Assembly: GCA_022113835.1 (NCBI GenBank)
Contig: JAILWY010000006.1
Coordinates: 9,408,501-9,472,500 of the forward strand
DNA length: 64,000 nucleotides
Reading direction: 5' to 3'
DNA from: Atopsyche davidsoni
Lineage: Eukaryota > Arthropoda > Insecta > Trichoptera > Hydrobiosidae
Position 1 is the stretch's first letter. Every line of letters begins with the position of its first letter. The position numbers were made by a program, and so were the translations under genes. The notes beneath the pieces were generated by a model. It saw only the letters and a list, made by a program, of their open reading frames with translations, did not search any database and was not told the DNA's origin. This document shows, piece by piece, positions 47,491-59,227 of this stretch.

Positions 47491-47546
47491 TATAAATCAG
47501 TTCAGTTTGGTTCAGTTCCCGGTCGCCGGCTCCAACCGCCGTGAGT
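47491..47546 (+). promoter_or_regulatory. TATA-containing promoter candidate with downstream splice donor
   Basis: TATAAATC at 47491 is followed by two TCAGTT initiator-like words (47502-47507, 47512-47517) and then a GC-rich short leader ending CAACCGCC|GTGAGT (donor at 47541). TATA, initiator and donor on the same strand suggest a small untranslated first exon. The initiators are closer to TATA than the usual about 30 bp, which weakens the case. The recursive splice-site candidate at 52039 lies 4.5 kb downstream on the same strand. Confidence 0.35.
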
Positions 47547-47699
47547 AGCCGACCGTGAATACGAATTCGTCACAGCCATTTCAATATCCCGATTAGAATC
47601 GTGATAATTAAAATTCTACAAAAAATACACTAAATAATTCTGAACCTGGCAACACTGCGGCGTCTTGCGCCTCCTGTAGACGTCCTATGGGGAAGAATT

Positions 47700-48623
47700 A
47701 CAACCAGAAAAGAATTCTTAAAACACTGATAAGTTTTTAATGTAGCTGTGTTATGTAAGGTAAACCTAGTCTATTGTAATAATGATTTATTAAAGTTATT
47801 GTTTAATGATTGCAGTGATATTACAAAATGTCTCTTCATTTTTCATTTAACATGTCTCGACATATTTTCTATTTAAGCGTAAATGTAAAATAATTTTAAA
47901 ATAGAGACTATCGTGTCATTAAACCATGCTTACTTACACCTGGTTTTGCATGTAATTAATGTATTGATGCTGTCGAAAACGTATGCTGATGCGATGTAAA
48001 TTAAACAATGTATAAACAGACGTAGTATTTGGTATAAGTGTGCAGTAAATTATTAAACATTTTATTAAAAACCAATTTTATTTTTAAACAAAAACTATTA
48101 TTGTTTAAATAGCCTAGGTGATTTTTGATATGTCTGCACTTCACCGTAATAAAAAATACAAATAACAAGTATGATAAATCGATTTTAAGACATGCATTTT
48201 TTTCATCGGCTGCAGATAAAAACACTTAATAGGTTCTTTATTATCAATACACACGCTTTTAATTGAATATAATGATAATTCAAATGCTTTAGCTTTGCTG
48301 TACATGAAAAAACCAAATTCTGCTGACGCATGTGATGTCAGTATCAAATTATTTTTACTAAAGCGAAACAGGCGTAAACCAAATTATATCAAATTAGATT
48401 TTAACTTGCAGAACAGTTGTCGTTATCAACCACTGAATATTATGTTGATAACACAAATACTTTTAAGTATATACCTGAAGTCAAAATAACGAACTTTTAA
48501 CTTTATTGCAATATTCTTAAAAATGTATGTAACTAAATGGAAGTTTCCAAATTATTTAATTTAAATAAACAGCTAAAATCACTTAACATTTCATGGGGAT
48601 AACTATAAAGCAAACATTATTTT
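47700..48623. other. AT-rich stretch
   Basis: Nothing recognised. Confidence 0.5.
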
Positions 48624-48680
48624 ATTCGAATTCAAACCCAGGCCCCACAGTTGGCAATCAATTCAACAGACCACTAGTTC
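48624..48680 (-). repeat. tRNA-derived SINE head fragment
   Basis: On the minus strand, GAACTAGTGGTCTGTTGAAT resembles an A-box region, and GGGTTTGAATTC (48628-48639) is a B box in the expected place. It is a different family from the 47-kb SINE. Confidence 0.5.
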
Positions 48681-48869
48681 TCATCTGCGAAACATATGTG
48701 ATTGTATTAAGCATAAATCATTTTGCACGTATGCTTGTTACGTGACTCTAAATCAAAATTTAATCAACATTTCAGGATATGAAATAAATAATTTTTAACT
48801 GACGCTTCTTCTTAATTTTTAAAAGATTATTTTGGTTTTTAGGGCACCCCTAACGATAAAGGTAATTCT

Positions 48870-49085
48870 GAAAGCCTCTTCTTCCACAGCGGCTCGCGTT
48901 GGCCGGTGTTTTTTTTTTAACTTTATTTTTTAGTTTTTGTGTTTCCGATCGCAAAACGCGTCGCTCCGGCTGGTTTGCGACGAAGTTCTTTTGTTTTATT
49001 TTATTTAGTGCTCTTTTGTTTTGTTTTCGAACTTGAATGATGACCCGCCGGCCCTTGCAGAGGTGTGCCCGGACGATGCCTTTTA
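48870..49085. other. Mixed GC-richer block
   Basis: GC-rich islands (GCGGCTCGCGTTGGCCGG; CGACCCGCCGGCC-like words near 49040) alternate with T-rich tracts. No frame or splice pair supported. It may be an old retroelement 5' region. Undetermined. Confidence 0.3.
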
Positions 49086-50780
49086 GATAAGATAGTCAGT
49101 TAATGGAAACTACCTGATAATAATAACTTGAATACACCATAAAGTCCTCCACAACTTGCAACCAAATCGCAACTAGCCAAATATATCCTACTTTGCGTTG
49201 TTTACTTAGGAAAAACCATAAAAAATACATAAAATAAAGAGGCACCATTGGCTGATTCCAAATCGGTATAAAATTGTATCGCTGCGTGTATATAGAGTAA
49301 CTCTACTTTTGTCATAAAATATTAATATCAAACGCTGAATAAAACAGGACGAAAGGTGAACATGAAACTCAAATATTCAAAGGCAAATTGAAAATCAAGT
49401 AAACAGTGCCAAAATAAATTGTTACATGCGGTATGTTTATTTATACACATAATCGTTAGCGCAGAGGTAGAAATCACTGTATTGTCCCAAGTCGGCAATA
49501 AACCGCGACTTTCTATCCTTTTCCACACAATGTAATGTTTCCTGCACGTGCCGAACGTTTTGTACATTCTGAAAGCGAACAAAGCTTTTGGCAAATATTT
49601 ATTACTACGCCAACTGCATCTTAAAATTGTTATTAAAATAAAAACAGAGTCGCACTTCTGCCGGAAATGAAAATATAATACACAGACCGTTTAAGTTTTC
49701 TCTACGTGAAATGTTTAAAATTTAGGCAGGGGTTTGCTATCAATTCAAATTAATATTCACAAATTAATATTTTATTAAAAACCTGCAATATTTCTTTGGT
49801 TCAATTGAATCATCTCTTATTTAAATTACCTAGATGTAAATTATAGAAAAAAACTAATACTTCTTACACTCGTGATATTTATATTTATATATCTTTTTAA
49901 ATCCCAGTATCTAATGATTCAGTAGGTTCTTAAATTATAAATACAGTTTCAAGTTCTGTACTTAAAATATTATTTGTTCATTCGCTACGTTCTTTTCAGG
50001 CTCTAAAATGAAGAAAAAAAGCACATAACTTAGAAAGATCACAACTTGGGGCTTATTTGTATTCATATCAACAAAGAACACTCGAGCTATTAACAAAGCT
50101 GGCGCAGAATTCGGCTCGACGAACTCACCGATTCTTTCTGCATCTCCATGAAATACCAATTAGGCTGGTCCTCTTAGCATATATAATTGTATATTATTAC
50201 CACAGATGTTCCGCAGACGGTCCTGAAGGGTTCTCTCGGTTTCCTCGCAAACCGCGGAACCAAAACCACTCTGTCGTAAAACCACTTTGTAAAATTGAAT
50301 ATATGACTGTTGAGATGAATACCTGTGCTTTAAAGTATACTTTTATTTCTTCAAGTTGAAAATTAATGCCATCGAGGTATTTAAAAAATAAGCAACAATA
50401 CAATATATGTACTATACTAATTGGATATGCAAAAGGTTTTAATGCAATCAATTTATATATAAAGCGACGAAAAAATAGGATTCTTCTCGTTGTTTAAAAA
50501 GTTTGGCTCATGAAAAAATATAAATGAGTATAAAATACTTTTGATAAATTATTGCTAAATATATCTAACTGTTTACAGTTAAATAATTTTAAAACCGCCT
50601 TGTTGGCCAACAAAACTTTTTTATATTTTTATTTCCATGCCAGTAAAGAAACATTTCAGATACACTGATAAAAAACATGATTATTCTCTGCAATTCCATG
50701 TTTTTGTTTCTCTTTGGAGTTTTTTGTCGTCTATTATCGTAAACGCGACGTCGAACGTACTTTAGTATGTCACGGTGTTG
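49086..50780. other. AT-rich stretch, nothing firmly recognised
   Basis: Frames on both strands at 49328-49594 and 50057-50451 lack family features. 50215-50280 is somewhat GC-richer. Nothing called. Confidence 0.4.
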
Positions 50781-50807
50781 TAGTTTTCTAATTTAACTGA
50801 GATAAAC

Positions 50808-50872
50808 AGTTACACCGTCGGGAATCGAACGGTCTCCCGTTCAGTCTCGTCAATCACTACAACTTTTTATTA
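50808..50872 (-). repeat. tRNA-like relic, possible SINE head
   Basis: On the minus strand a B-box-like GTTCGATTCCC (50820-50830) is preceded by GAGACTGAACGGGAGACC and a weak A-box region. No complete cloverleaf. Confidence 0.4.
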
Positions 50873-51299
50873 TCACATAGATCGCTGCTCGACAAGAACA
50901 CACAAAACCAATTTTAAATCATCCAAGTAAAGGTTTCCACACCAATTCACATACACACATATTTTTAAAACAACATGCTACCCACGACGAGTTATTAAAA
51001 GCCAATTGGGTAGAAGACTACGAATATTTTTATTTGTGAGTTCTTTCGTCTTTCAAAGGCTTCTTTAGGCTGAAGGAGTGTATCTATATTACGCGCACAT
51101 TTGTGTTTTCTCTAGAAATGTTTTATGTCTTTTTTCAATGTTCACGCTATTGAAATTTTCAAATATGTACACTCGGTTTCTCTTATTACATGTCAATTCT
51201 AAAGGTAACCAAAGATTCAAGAATTTAGCGCTTGGATCGTACAGAATATGCGACAATATTTACAATTCTAAGGCTTGAAAAATAAAAGGACGCACGACT

Positions 51300-51404
51300 G
51301 TTGCCTTCATGTTTATTTAGCAACCTCCCTGGTCTTCAAGGACCTCAGGAGGCGGTGAGGTTTTTCAGAACGCACTTCAGTGCAGGCAAGAACCTAACCT
51401 AACC
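51300..51404. repeat. Mixed block ending in a (CCTAA)n-like tract
   Basis: Contains CCTCC...GGAGG and ends with AACCTAACCTAACC (51391-51404), two to three CCTAA units. Probably a decayed repeat. Confidence 0.45.
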
Positions 51405-52015
51405 GACAGGTTGTTGAATGCATTTCTGCCGTCAATAAACGGACCATTCATCTGTGCAGCTTTTTTGTCGTCTGCTTGTATTCTACGCGAGCGTTTTTGT
51501 TTGGAATTCAATTCATCTTCCACTCAATAGTATTGCAAAATATTAAATATTTTATAAGAATATAGCTCATGTTTCCTTGCCAGTAATTATGAAGAAATAC
51601 ATTGTTTTTTTATAATGCAGCCGACGGTCACTTTTAACTATCACAACGTTTAACATACTCGTATTTAAATATAGTTTATAATATGTTTTCTCGCTTACCA
51701 TTCGAAATCACACACAAGAATAACCTATTAATACTTTAATAGATAGCTTCTGAATATGTAGTCGTTTTGAAAATGATTATTTTATGGTTATTAAACCTTT
51801 ACACTTGAACATCTATAAAATCATAAAATAATAAGCAAGCTACGAAGAGACCTCAATTTACTTATGGTTTTTGCAGGTCTGGTTTAGCAAATGACTTATG
51901 TATTGACATATGTTATGGATTCAGATAATTTCGTTTAAAATGTTAAATGCAAGAAAAATAATTGATTTTATTATTGCGTAAAACGTATTGAAATCATTAA
52001 AATTATTCCTATATT
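51405..52015. other. AT-rich stretch
   Basis: Nothing recognised. Confidence 0.5.
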
Positions 52016-52018
52016 AAT

Positions 52019-52101
52019 ATTATTTTCTTTTTTTTTCAGGTAAGTCCAGAAAAACAACTACGTTGTTGATCCTGAAATAAATGGTCTTCATGTTGGTAAG
52101 C
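52019..52101 (+). promoter_or_regulatory. Strong candidate recursive (ratchet) splice site with downstream donor
   Basis: A near-uninterrupted pyrimidine tract (TTTTCTTTTTTTTTCAG) is followed with no gap by GTAAGTCC, giving 3' and 5' splice consensus at 52039|52040. This matches the insect recursive splice consensus almost perfectly. A second donor, GTAAGC, at 52096-52101 would define a 56-nt RS-exon (52040-52095). It implies that a long + strand intron crosses this point. The host transcript is unknown. The promoter-like exon near 47.5 kb is one candidate origin. Confidence 0.6.
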
Positions 52102-53585
52102 TTTTATTAATATAGAAAATATTATATATATTCTTTATTTTAGAATTTCAAAGACATCTAACTCCGTTTACGCTTTATAAAATATTAAAATATTTTATAA
52201 AAATTTACGTATTACAAAATATGCACGTTCGTTATAAAATTCTTATACAATAGAAATAGGTCGAATTTGTTTTCGCGACATAATAAAAACGAAAACATTA
52301 TGCAATATTTTTTTAAAATTTAAATGTACAAGATTAACTCGTTAAGAAATTTGCATATAAATAAACATCGCTTTTAAGCTACCGTATAATTAAACGTCAG
52401 ATAAAAACATGCCCTAAATATCACGTAATGTATTGCACTAAATTGCTAATCTCTCATTAAAATTCACATTGCAAAGTGTAAATGGATTCTGATTGTTAAT
52501 TCGATGCCCAATTGGAGCGAAAGAAGAAAAAAAATTGTTGTCTTTGAACAAACGTGAATATCGGTTAAATGAATTAACTAACCATATCAATTTTCAATGA
52601 TCGACAACATATCTATAAACAAATTTTAGTTTTCAAAGCCATCATATTGTTTTAGATAATAAGCCGCAATATTTCGTTTTCAGTTCATTATATCAATATA
52701 TTTTTATTATGTCATAAAATATCAAGACATCTTGTAAAGTATGTCACGTAAAACCACTCATGAAAAAAAATTTAAACCCTATTTTTCCGTTGTTACATTA
52801 CATTTATAATCACTGAATAATATTATTATCGATTTAACTGTAATTTAAATAAAAACATATATTTTTATAGAAATGATTCTTTAGTTCTGCGTAACTATTA
52901 TTTCTGAGGGATCATTTATACCTTAATATTATTTTGTATAAATGTTACAAGGAACAAAATTTGCATACAAACATAAACGGTGAAACTTATTATTTAAAAA
53001 AATATATCCTTATGTTAATACTTATAAAAGTATTGTAAATTGCATATATTTATGAATCGGTAATTAAAAACATAATTTATTTAAAACAATTCCAAAATAT
53101 ATGAATGATGTTTAGAATTCACTAGCAAAGATCATCAATGGATGTTTTTTTTTTAAATATATATGAATGGATCAAATAAGACTTGCAAATTTTCAGGTAG
53201 AATGAAGCTATATAAAAGTTATAACTTTTCAGTTAAAGAAGGAATAGAATGAAAGCTTTCATACAAATATGAATGGTAGTTTTGGGAATTCGTTATGGTT
53301 TTTATCAGACCGAAGTTCTTAACGGTTTTTTTTAAGTTGTCTAAGACCGCCTTAATTTTCCATTTGTTTTCAGTTGTCATGTTTATCGCCCTGAGTCTCA
53401 CTAAATACTTGTATTGTCCGTGACGAGTCTGGAATATCTAAACTAGCTGCACCTTTGTACTTCTGTGGAACACTTGGTGAGATTGAAAAGTTCGCGGCCT
53501 CTAGTAAAAATCACATCCATATCTATAAAATTACCTGCATAATAAAATTCGTAAATTAATTTTAAAGTTGTTGAAAGATAAGGCA
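52102..53585. other. AT-rich stretch
   Basis: Nothing beyond weak splice-like words (TTTTCAG|GTAGAA at 53196|53197). Confidence 0.5.
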
Positions 53586-53725
53586 TTTACTTGGTGAAGA
53601 TCCATGTTATTAATGAATTAAGATAACTTTTAAAATACTTCACATGAGTTTTATTTTAATTGTTAGCATTACTAGTTTCGAGCCATAGACCTGGTCATCT
53701 TCAGATGCCAAAATAAACATTATTT
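53586..53725. repeat. Dispersed repeat, probably a decayed foldback-family copy 5
   Basis: ACTTGGTGAAGATCCATGTTATTAATG resembles the reversed outer flank of the family (copies 3 and 4). TTTCGAGCC...CTGGTCATCTTC resembles 14544-14590. It is divergent, so membership is tentative. Confidence 0.4.
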
Positions 53726-54354
53726 TGGCATCATTAATTTATAATCAATTCATTAATAATTATAAAGTATTGGGTTATTAGCATAACTTGTTGTATTTTA
53801 GTAAAAAAAATATATATGCAAAAATTTACTCATGTAATTTTTAAGAAATTCAATATATTTGACATTTTAATATTTTGTAATTGTGTAATTGTGTAAATAA
53901 CATGTAATTTTTCTCAAAAATGAATCATAACTGTTATCATTCAGTTATTATTACAAGTCAAATGCTAATATATATATTTTTACACATATTTGATTTCTAT
54001 AGTATTTGTAATTTTATATTTATTTTTCACGAGTATTATAAATATGTGTCTGTGATATTTTGCATAAAATTAATAATAATTGATTTGTTACTTTTGTCAG
54101 GTAGCTAACTTTTCGGCAGTACCCCATGCTTTATATTTTCGTTACGTAGAGTGAATAGAATATTAACTGCTCATTAGTGTTTAATATATACAAATGGCGT
54201 GGTCATAGAACAAGTTGGATTACGAGAACCTCCCATATGATTTTATTTAAGTTTTTTTAAAACATACTTCAGACTATGCGCTTTTACGATAAACATCTAA
54301 GTTAGCACTAAATAGGTTCATCTTTTTAATGTTACGAAAAAATAACATAACGTT
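53726..54354. other. AT-rich spacer
   Basis: Nothing recognised. Confidence 0.5.
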
Positions 54355-54392
54355 TTGTTTTCGGTACATCTTCAAAGCTGTACCGAAAACAA
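54355..54392. other. Perfect 14-bp hairpin with 10-nt loop
   Basis: TTGTTTTCGGTACA (54355-54368) and TGTACCGAAAACAA (54379-54392) are exact complements around TCTTCAAAGC. The stem is too short for a typical pre-miRNA, and the flanks do not extend it. Confidence 0.85.
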
Positions 54393-55590
54393 GTATGCCT
54401 TTTGGTAAGCTATTTGGCCCATAAAATTATATAATGTATAAATTCAACGGTTGATGACTTATGACCCGTGAATTCCAAAAAAATCACCATGGAATTTGCA
54501 AAGTAAAAAAAAGCTATTCATTCATTCGTTCGGTCATTCTGAGTTTCATTTATTACGATAATCTGTTTTTTCTATTACTATACTTACTATTAATTATGGT
54601 TTTCTTCTGCTTACCGTGATATTTTTTTAACCAAATTTTAGTCATTTATCCACATTGATATTTTTATTATATATATTGTAGTTATGCGGTTAAAATCAGG
54701 TTGTGTTTTTATATGCTGCCTAAACAAAATAGATTATGAGACAAGTTTATTTTGATGCTTTTAATGTCTTCAGTCAACAACCATTGTACAATGTTTTAAC
54801 GTTTTTAACTCTTGATTATCTTTTAACGGATTTGTTTACAAACTTGAGCCAACGAGGTATACTTGCATACCAATAATTATTTTGTTAGTGTTCTGAGTTA
54901 CTTTAGGCGTGGACTTTACTTTCTGTATACGTATTCATTACGCTGTGTAGTTTTTTTTCAGATTAATAGTGATTGTGTTGTCAAGGTAATGTTTACAGTG
55001 TTTGCGTTCAAGGAACAAGAGTTAGAGGTCACTTTCCAACTCATTGTGTATTATTCGAGCTTACTGAAGATGTGCCTGCACCAGTCAACCGTCTCTCACT
55101 ACTATAAGATAATTTTGACTCTTATTTACTAATTATTATTGATTTGTAATGAAACCCCACAAAAAAACGGATTAAAGCAAATTGTGAGCATAAATTTAAA
55201 AGTGCCGAAATTTTGGTGAATATATATGATTAAGATGCAATATAAACAAATGTTTATAATTTAAATCAATATGCATATATTACACCATACATTTTTTAAT
55301 TTAGAGTAACGGGTTTTGTATTTTTAAAATTAATTTAAAATAATATTTATTATATTCGTCTTTTATGTTCACATTTCTGAATATTTTGATACCTTTTACT
55401 GATATAGGTAGTATATTAGCTAAACTTTAAAATCCTTTGAAAAAGAATACTTCTGTTTACTATACTGGTAATTTTAAGTCATAAATTTTTAGTATTTTTT
55501 TTAAGTCTTATATGTAAGGTTGAAAAAAATCACATTCTTGTAACTTTTTTTCTAACGTTAGCTTTCTCTTCTCTTGCACCATTTAACATT
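54393..55590. other. AT-rich stretch
   Basis: Nothing recognised. Confidence 0.5.
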
Positions 55591-55765
55591 GAACTCTCAG
55601 TATAATCGGTAATCTCCGCGGCGCTGCTGCGAGGTCTCTGATCAGATACGAACTGGGTGTATCTGTACAGACCCCAGAGCCGGCTGTAAATTAAATTTGC
55701 CCATACGCCCCAGGGTCGAAGGCTTTGATCGGCGCCGCACTCTGAGAAAATCGCATGCCTATTTG
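55591..55765. other. Higher-complexity, GC-richer block
   Basis: CpG-bearing and non-repetitive (CCGCGGCGCTGCTGCGAGG). No splice-flanked frame. Possible conserved non-coding block. Confidence 0.3.
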
Positions 55766-56129
55766 AAGAACTGTTATTCTAATGTGACAGTAGACGCAAG
55801 TGTATTTATTATCATAAATTAATGCATTTACACCAAGTACAAAAAAATCAACATATCATGTTACAGATAATGTTCAAACAGTAGTAACTGGGTTAAAAAA
55901 TTCAGTAAGAATTTGATGGAACTGTGGCGGACCTCAATAAGAGAATTAGTAGTTACTAGAAAGGCTTTGTACTATCGGGTGGAGCAAAAACGTTTTATAT
56001 AAGTTTCTTATATAAATTGTATTTTTAAATGATTTGATTCTGAATATTTCACATCGTATTGTTATTTTATTGCAACCTTGTATTTTAACATAATATATAG
56101 TAGTATAAAAAAATCTCTCACTTCACTCC

Positions 56130-56335
56130 GTTGTATTTAAAGCTCTCTACACACGCTGCGGTATAACTGAAAATTGAATTGTAATGAGTCAATAGCGTCC
56201 TCTTTTGCGATGTTGAATAAAGATTAATTATAAAATACTCAAAATAAAGTCGAGTATTGGCTTGTTGTAAATCGGTTGTAGGGTATGTTGCTTAAGTGTC
56301 GCTGCATTTCAGAGCTTTTATCGGCGGAGGTTTGG
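56130..56335. repeat. MITE-like segment with dispersed motif (copy 3)
   Basis: It opens with TTTAAAGCTCTCTACACACG and closes with a rough inverse (CTGCATTTCAGAGCTTTTA), so it may be a roughly 190-bp inverted-repeat element. The CACACGCTGCG motif recurs at 21135 and, diverged, at 7463. No clear target duplication. Confidence 0.4.
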
Positions 56336-56339
56336 TTTC

Positions 56340-57200
56340 ATGATTATCCTGATTCGTATCTTGCAGCTTGCACTGCTCGCGGAATTCCACACGTGTGTTT
56401 CTTCTCTAAATGATTTCAGTCGTCCATTCTAATGCTCGTGGTTAATGGCGGACTGTAATGGAGGAACTTCCAGACCTGATGGGCTGGGTAGAAGCTCAAC
56501 AGGTTCCCTCTTTAATGTTACAATGAAATTACTGTGAATTGGTATTGCGAATTCACCGAGAAGTAATTTGCAATAAATTTTGCCTACGTTGCATTTTGAA
56601 AATATCGATTTACGTTCGTTTTACAGCTTTCTAAACGGAAAAACTGTATTTTATTGCTACTATAATAATTAACTATTGTAATATTAAAATTTGAAATAAT
56701 AATAAACATCTTAACAAAAAAAAAATATTGTGATAAGATTAATTTTAATAAAAATAAAAAAATAATAACACATATAAAACATTAACTATATACATACAGA
56801 AACCTCAAACTGATAATGTGGAATCTTAATTTATAGAAAAAAACCGCAGTTTTAAATTATATCTATTGGTAACAAAATGTAATTTTAATAGTAAATAAAT
56901 AAAAGTAATAGTGTAAGTAGACTTTAGGGCATATTATATTTCTAGGAAAAGAGAAGAGCAAGATAAACAATTCAAATAACAACAAAATATACTGTAATCG
57001 TAAAGTCGAGAGTACAATATCCCATTACTGTTGTTTTATATAGATTCTTAAATTACAATACTCTTTGATCTGTCTGAGTCTTTACTTAGTAAGTTGAGGG
57101 TAAATTTTTAACTAAAATTAAAAAGATAATGTTAACATTTTAATTTCTATGCATAAAAACTGAAGAAACATAAAAAACAAGTTTCACTTGAATTTAAGTA
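56340..57200. other. Mixed then AT-rich stretch
   Basis: A short more complex block (56360-56520) contains ATG at 56458 reading MEELPDLMGWVEAQQ before GTTCCC. It is too short to call as an exon. The rest is AT-rich. Confidence 0.35.
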
Positions 57201-57211
57201 CATATGTAATT

Positions 57212-57375
57212 TCAGTAATTGTCATTTGGTTCAGGAAATGTTCCCACCCAAGAAGATGCTGTAGGTGATTCGTAAAGCCTCTCATCCATCAACAGCCTCC
57301 TTCGTGTTCCCATGACATTCCCCATAATCCCTGGCTATCTGATCTGGTCCAGTAGGGTCAAGTTCTAATGCCAGC
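57212..57375 (-). CDS. Possible terminal exon or decayed coding fragment (minus strand)
   Basis: On the minus strand a good acceptor (TTTCTTTCCGCGTCATCCTGTTCTAG, ending at 57376) precedes sequence that is clearly less AT-rich. One frame reads LALELDPTGPDQIARDYGEC and stops at 57292-57294. An overlapping frame from the ATG at 57325 reads MGNVMGTRRRLLMDERLYES and stops at 57212-57214. Both look protein-like, which suggests either one short real exon or a single older coding region with a frameshift. No domain is recognised with confidence. No promoter or partner exon was identified. Confidence 0.3.
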
Positions 57376-59100
57376 CTAGAACAGGATGACGCGGAAAGAA
57401 ATAAAAATATATACACGAAAGCGGGTCAGATTTCAACAATAGGTTAGATTATAAAATTAAAGCCCCTAACACTTTCCCACACTAACAAGTAATTTTTTTT
57501 ATTTTTATTGTTAAATATTTCTCAGATGTTTATATACTCACACAAAATATTAATATATCTTAACGATTTATTAATAATTAGCAAGATAATATGATTAAGC
57601 TTTTGGTTTTATAAATTTTAGTACTTAAAATAATAGTTTTAAATCGTTTTAACTAGTGACAGATAATTTTTGTTGTTTTGAAAGCAATCGATGATTTTTT
57701 TATATTGATTGTAAAATAAATGATTTCATCGATAGGTTTTATTATATTGACAAAAAGATGGATATGGTTTGAAAAGTGATTACTATTTTATAAATTATTA
57801 AATACTCACAAGGCTTTAGATAGCTTATTTCTAATGGCTGCAGTTGTATCTCATCCCTAGTATAATGGTAATTCCTTGCTTCTAAGCTCTAAGATCCATT
57901 GTACTGCGACTTATTATTAATAAGGAGTTATAGACCTCTCAAGCCTGAGGTGGATAGAAATACAGCTAGTGGTTAGTTTCACGATACCTTAATGAGTATA
58001 CGCATGTAACGACATGCACTAATGGAAGAGGATATATCCTGCTTTCTTACGTGAACTAGTGGTGGCTCAAGCAAGCAGAAACAGTTAAAAAACCTGATTT
58101 GTTTGAGATAGTTTAACGAAAATGCTTTCCTATATCAAAGAAGCTATTTTATTAAATATATTTTGTCTGGGTAAGTGTTCAATTCAGATTGTAAATTTTA
58201 CAATCTAAAGAAATCAGATTCGAATAAAAACTAAATGCAAAAATAAACGTCTTAGTTAAGTTTAAACGGAAAAAAATTATTTAAAAATGAATAATTCATT
58301 TAATATCAAAACAGCAAAACTTAAGAATCAAAGTTTATAAAAATAAATTTCTAACACCACAATTGGTTTAGCTTAATAGAAAATTTTGCAAGTATTATTT
58401 GCTAGTAGCAGATTCTTCAATTAATCAAATATATATTTTAGATTAAAGTGCCCATCACTAGTATGGGCGTTGATCCTATGTAACTAAAGAGCGGAAAGTA
58501 CATCTCCGGTCTAGACGTAGTATCAGATTGCCCGGAACTGCTTCACATATTAATCGTGCAGCATATCGATATTAATACAAATGTCTCTATAAATCTTATT
58601 TTCTTAATACTAAGCCCATTAAGTAAGACAAACTTATACTATACCCTGTTTGTATCAAATATTTTATGCATGAAACAAATTACCAGTGACAAAATATATA
58701 ATATTTTTCATACTAAGAGACCATATATTTTTTATATTTTATAAATTAAATTTACATCGAAAAGCATATGGGCGCCCTTTTATAAAATTAACCACAGTAT
58801 AATTAAATAAATATAATCAATAAAAAAAAATTATATAGGACAGGTAAAATATTAAGAAAAAACATCAACGCGTAGGCATTGCTGAAACCTGAAACTATAA
58901 ATCATATTTTATTGAATATATACTTTGTTGCTTTTAAATATGAAATGTAAATTATAAGTAAAGATATTATTTATTTTTTTATACATCGTCCTTGTAGTAT
59001 ATCTTTTATCGAAACCGTGCGGTCACAGTATTCGCATCTAGATCCCTCGCGGTGCGCAAAAACTTCGAATAATAGAGTACCTTGAATGGGACGGTGTCGG
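57376..59100. other. AT-rich stretch
   Basis: No exon, repeat or RNA gene recognised. Confidence 0.5.
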
Positions 59101-59105
59101 CTTAC

Positions 59106-59227
59106 CTGCGGCAGGTCTTCAGGAGACCGAGAGGACGCCCATTGTCTCTAGCCAGAGATCTTGTTGTCTGGCATGCTGACATCTGAATGGATTGTGCCTT
59201 GCATGCGTCGGGCGCATCCAGCTGGTC
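59106..59227 (-). CDS. Possible internal coding exon (minus strand)
   Basis: On the minus strand an acceptor (AATTCGAGTTTCAG, ending 59228) and a good donor (CGCAG|GTAAGC, exon end 59106) enclose 122 nt. One frame is open throughout, starting DQLDAPDACKAQSIQMSACQ and continuing to GLLKTC. The block is GC-richer than its flanks. The peptide is not recognised, and no neighbouring exon was found. It could equally be a repeat-derived or non-coding exon. Confidence 0.35.

Noticed and set aside
53186..53205. TTTTCAG|GTAGAA junction
   Set aside because: Weak donor and short tract. Such words are frequent in AT-rich DNA.
57292..57375. Death-domain assignment for the LALELDPTGPDQIA frame
   Set aside because: Only a loose resemblance over a few residues, which is not enough to name a family.
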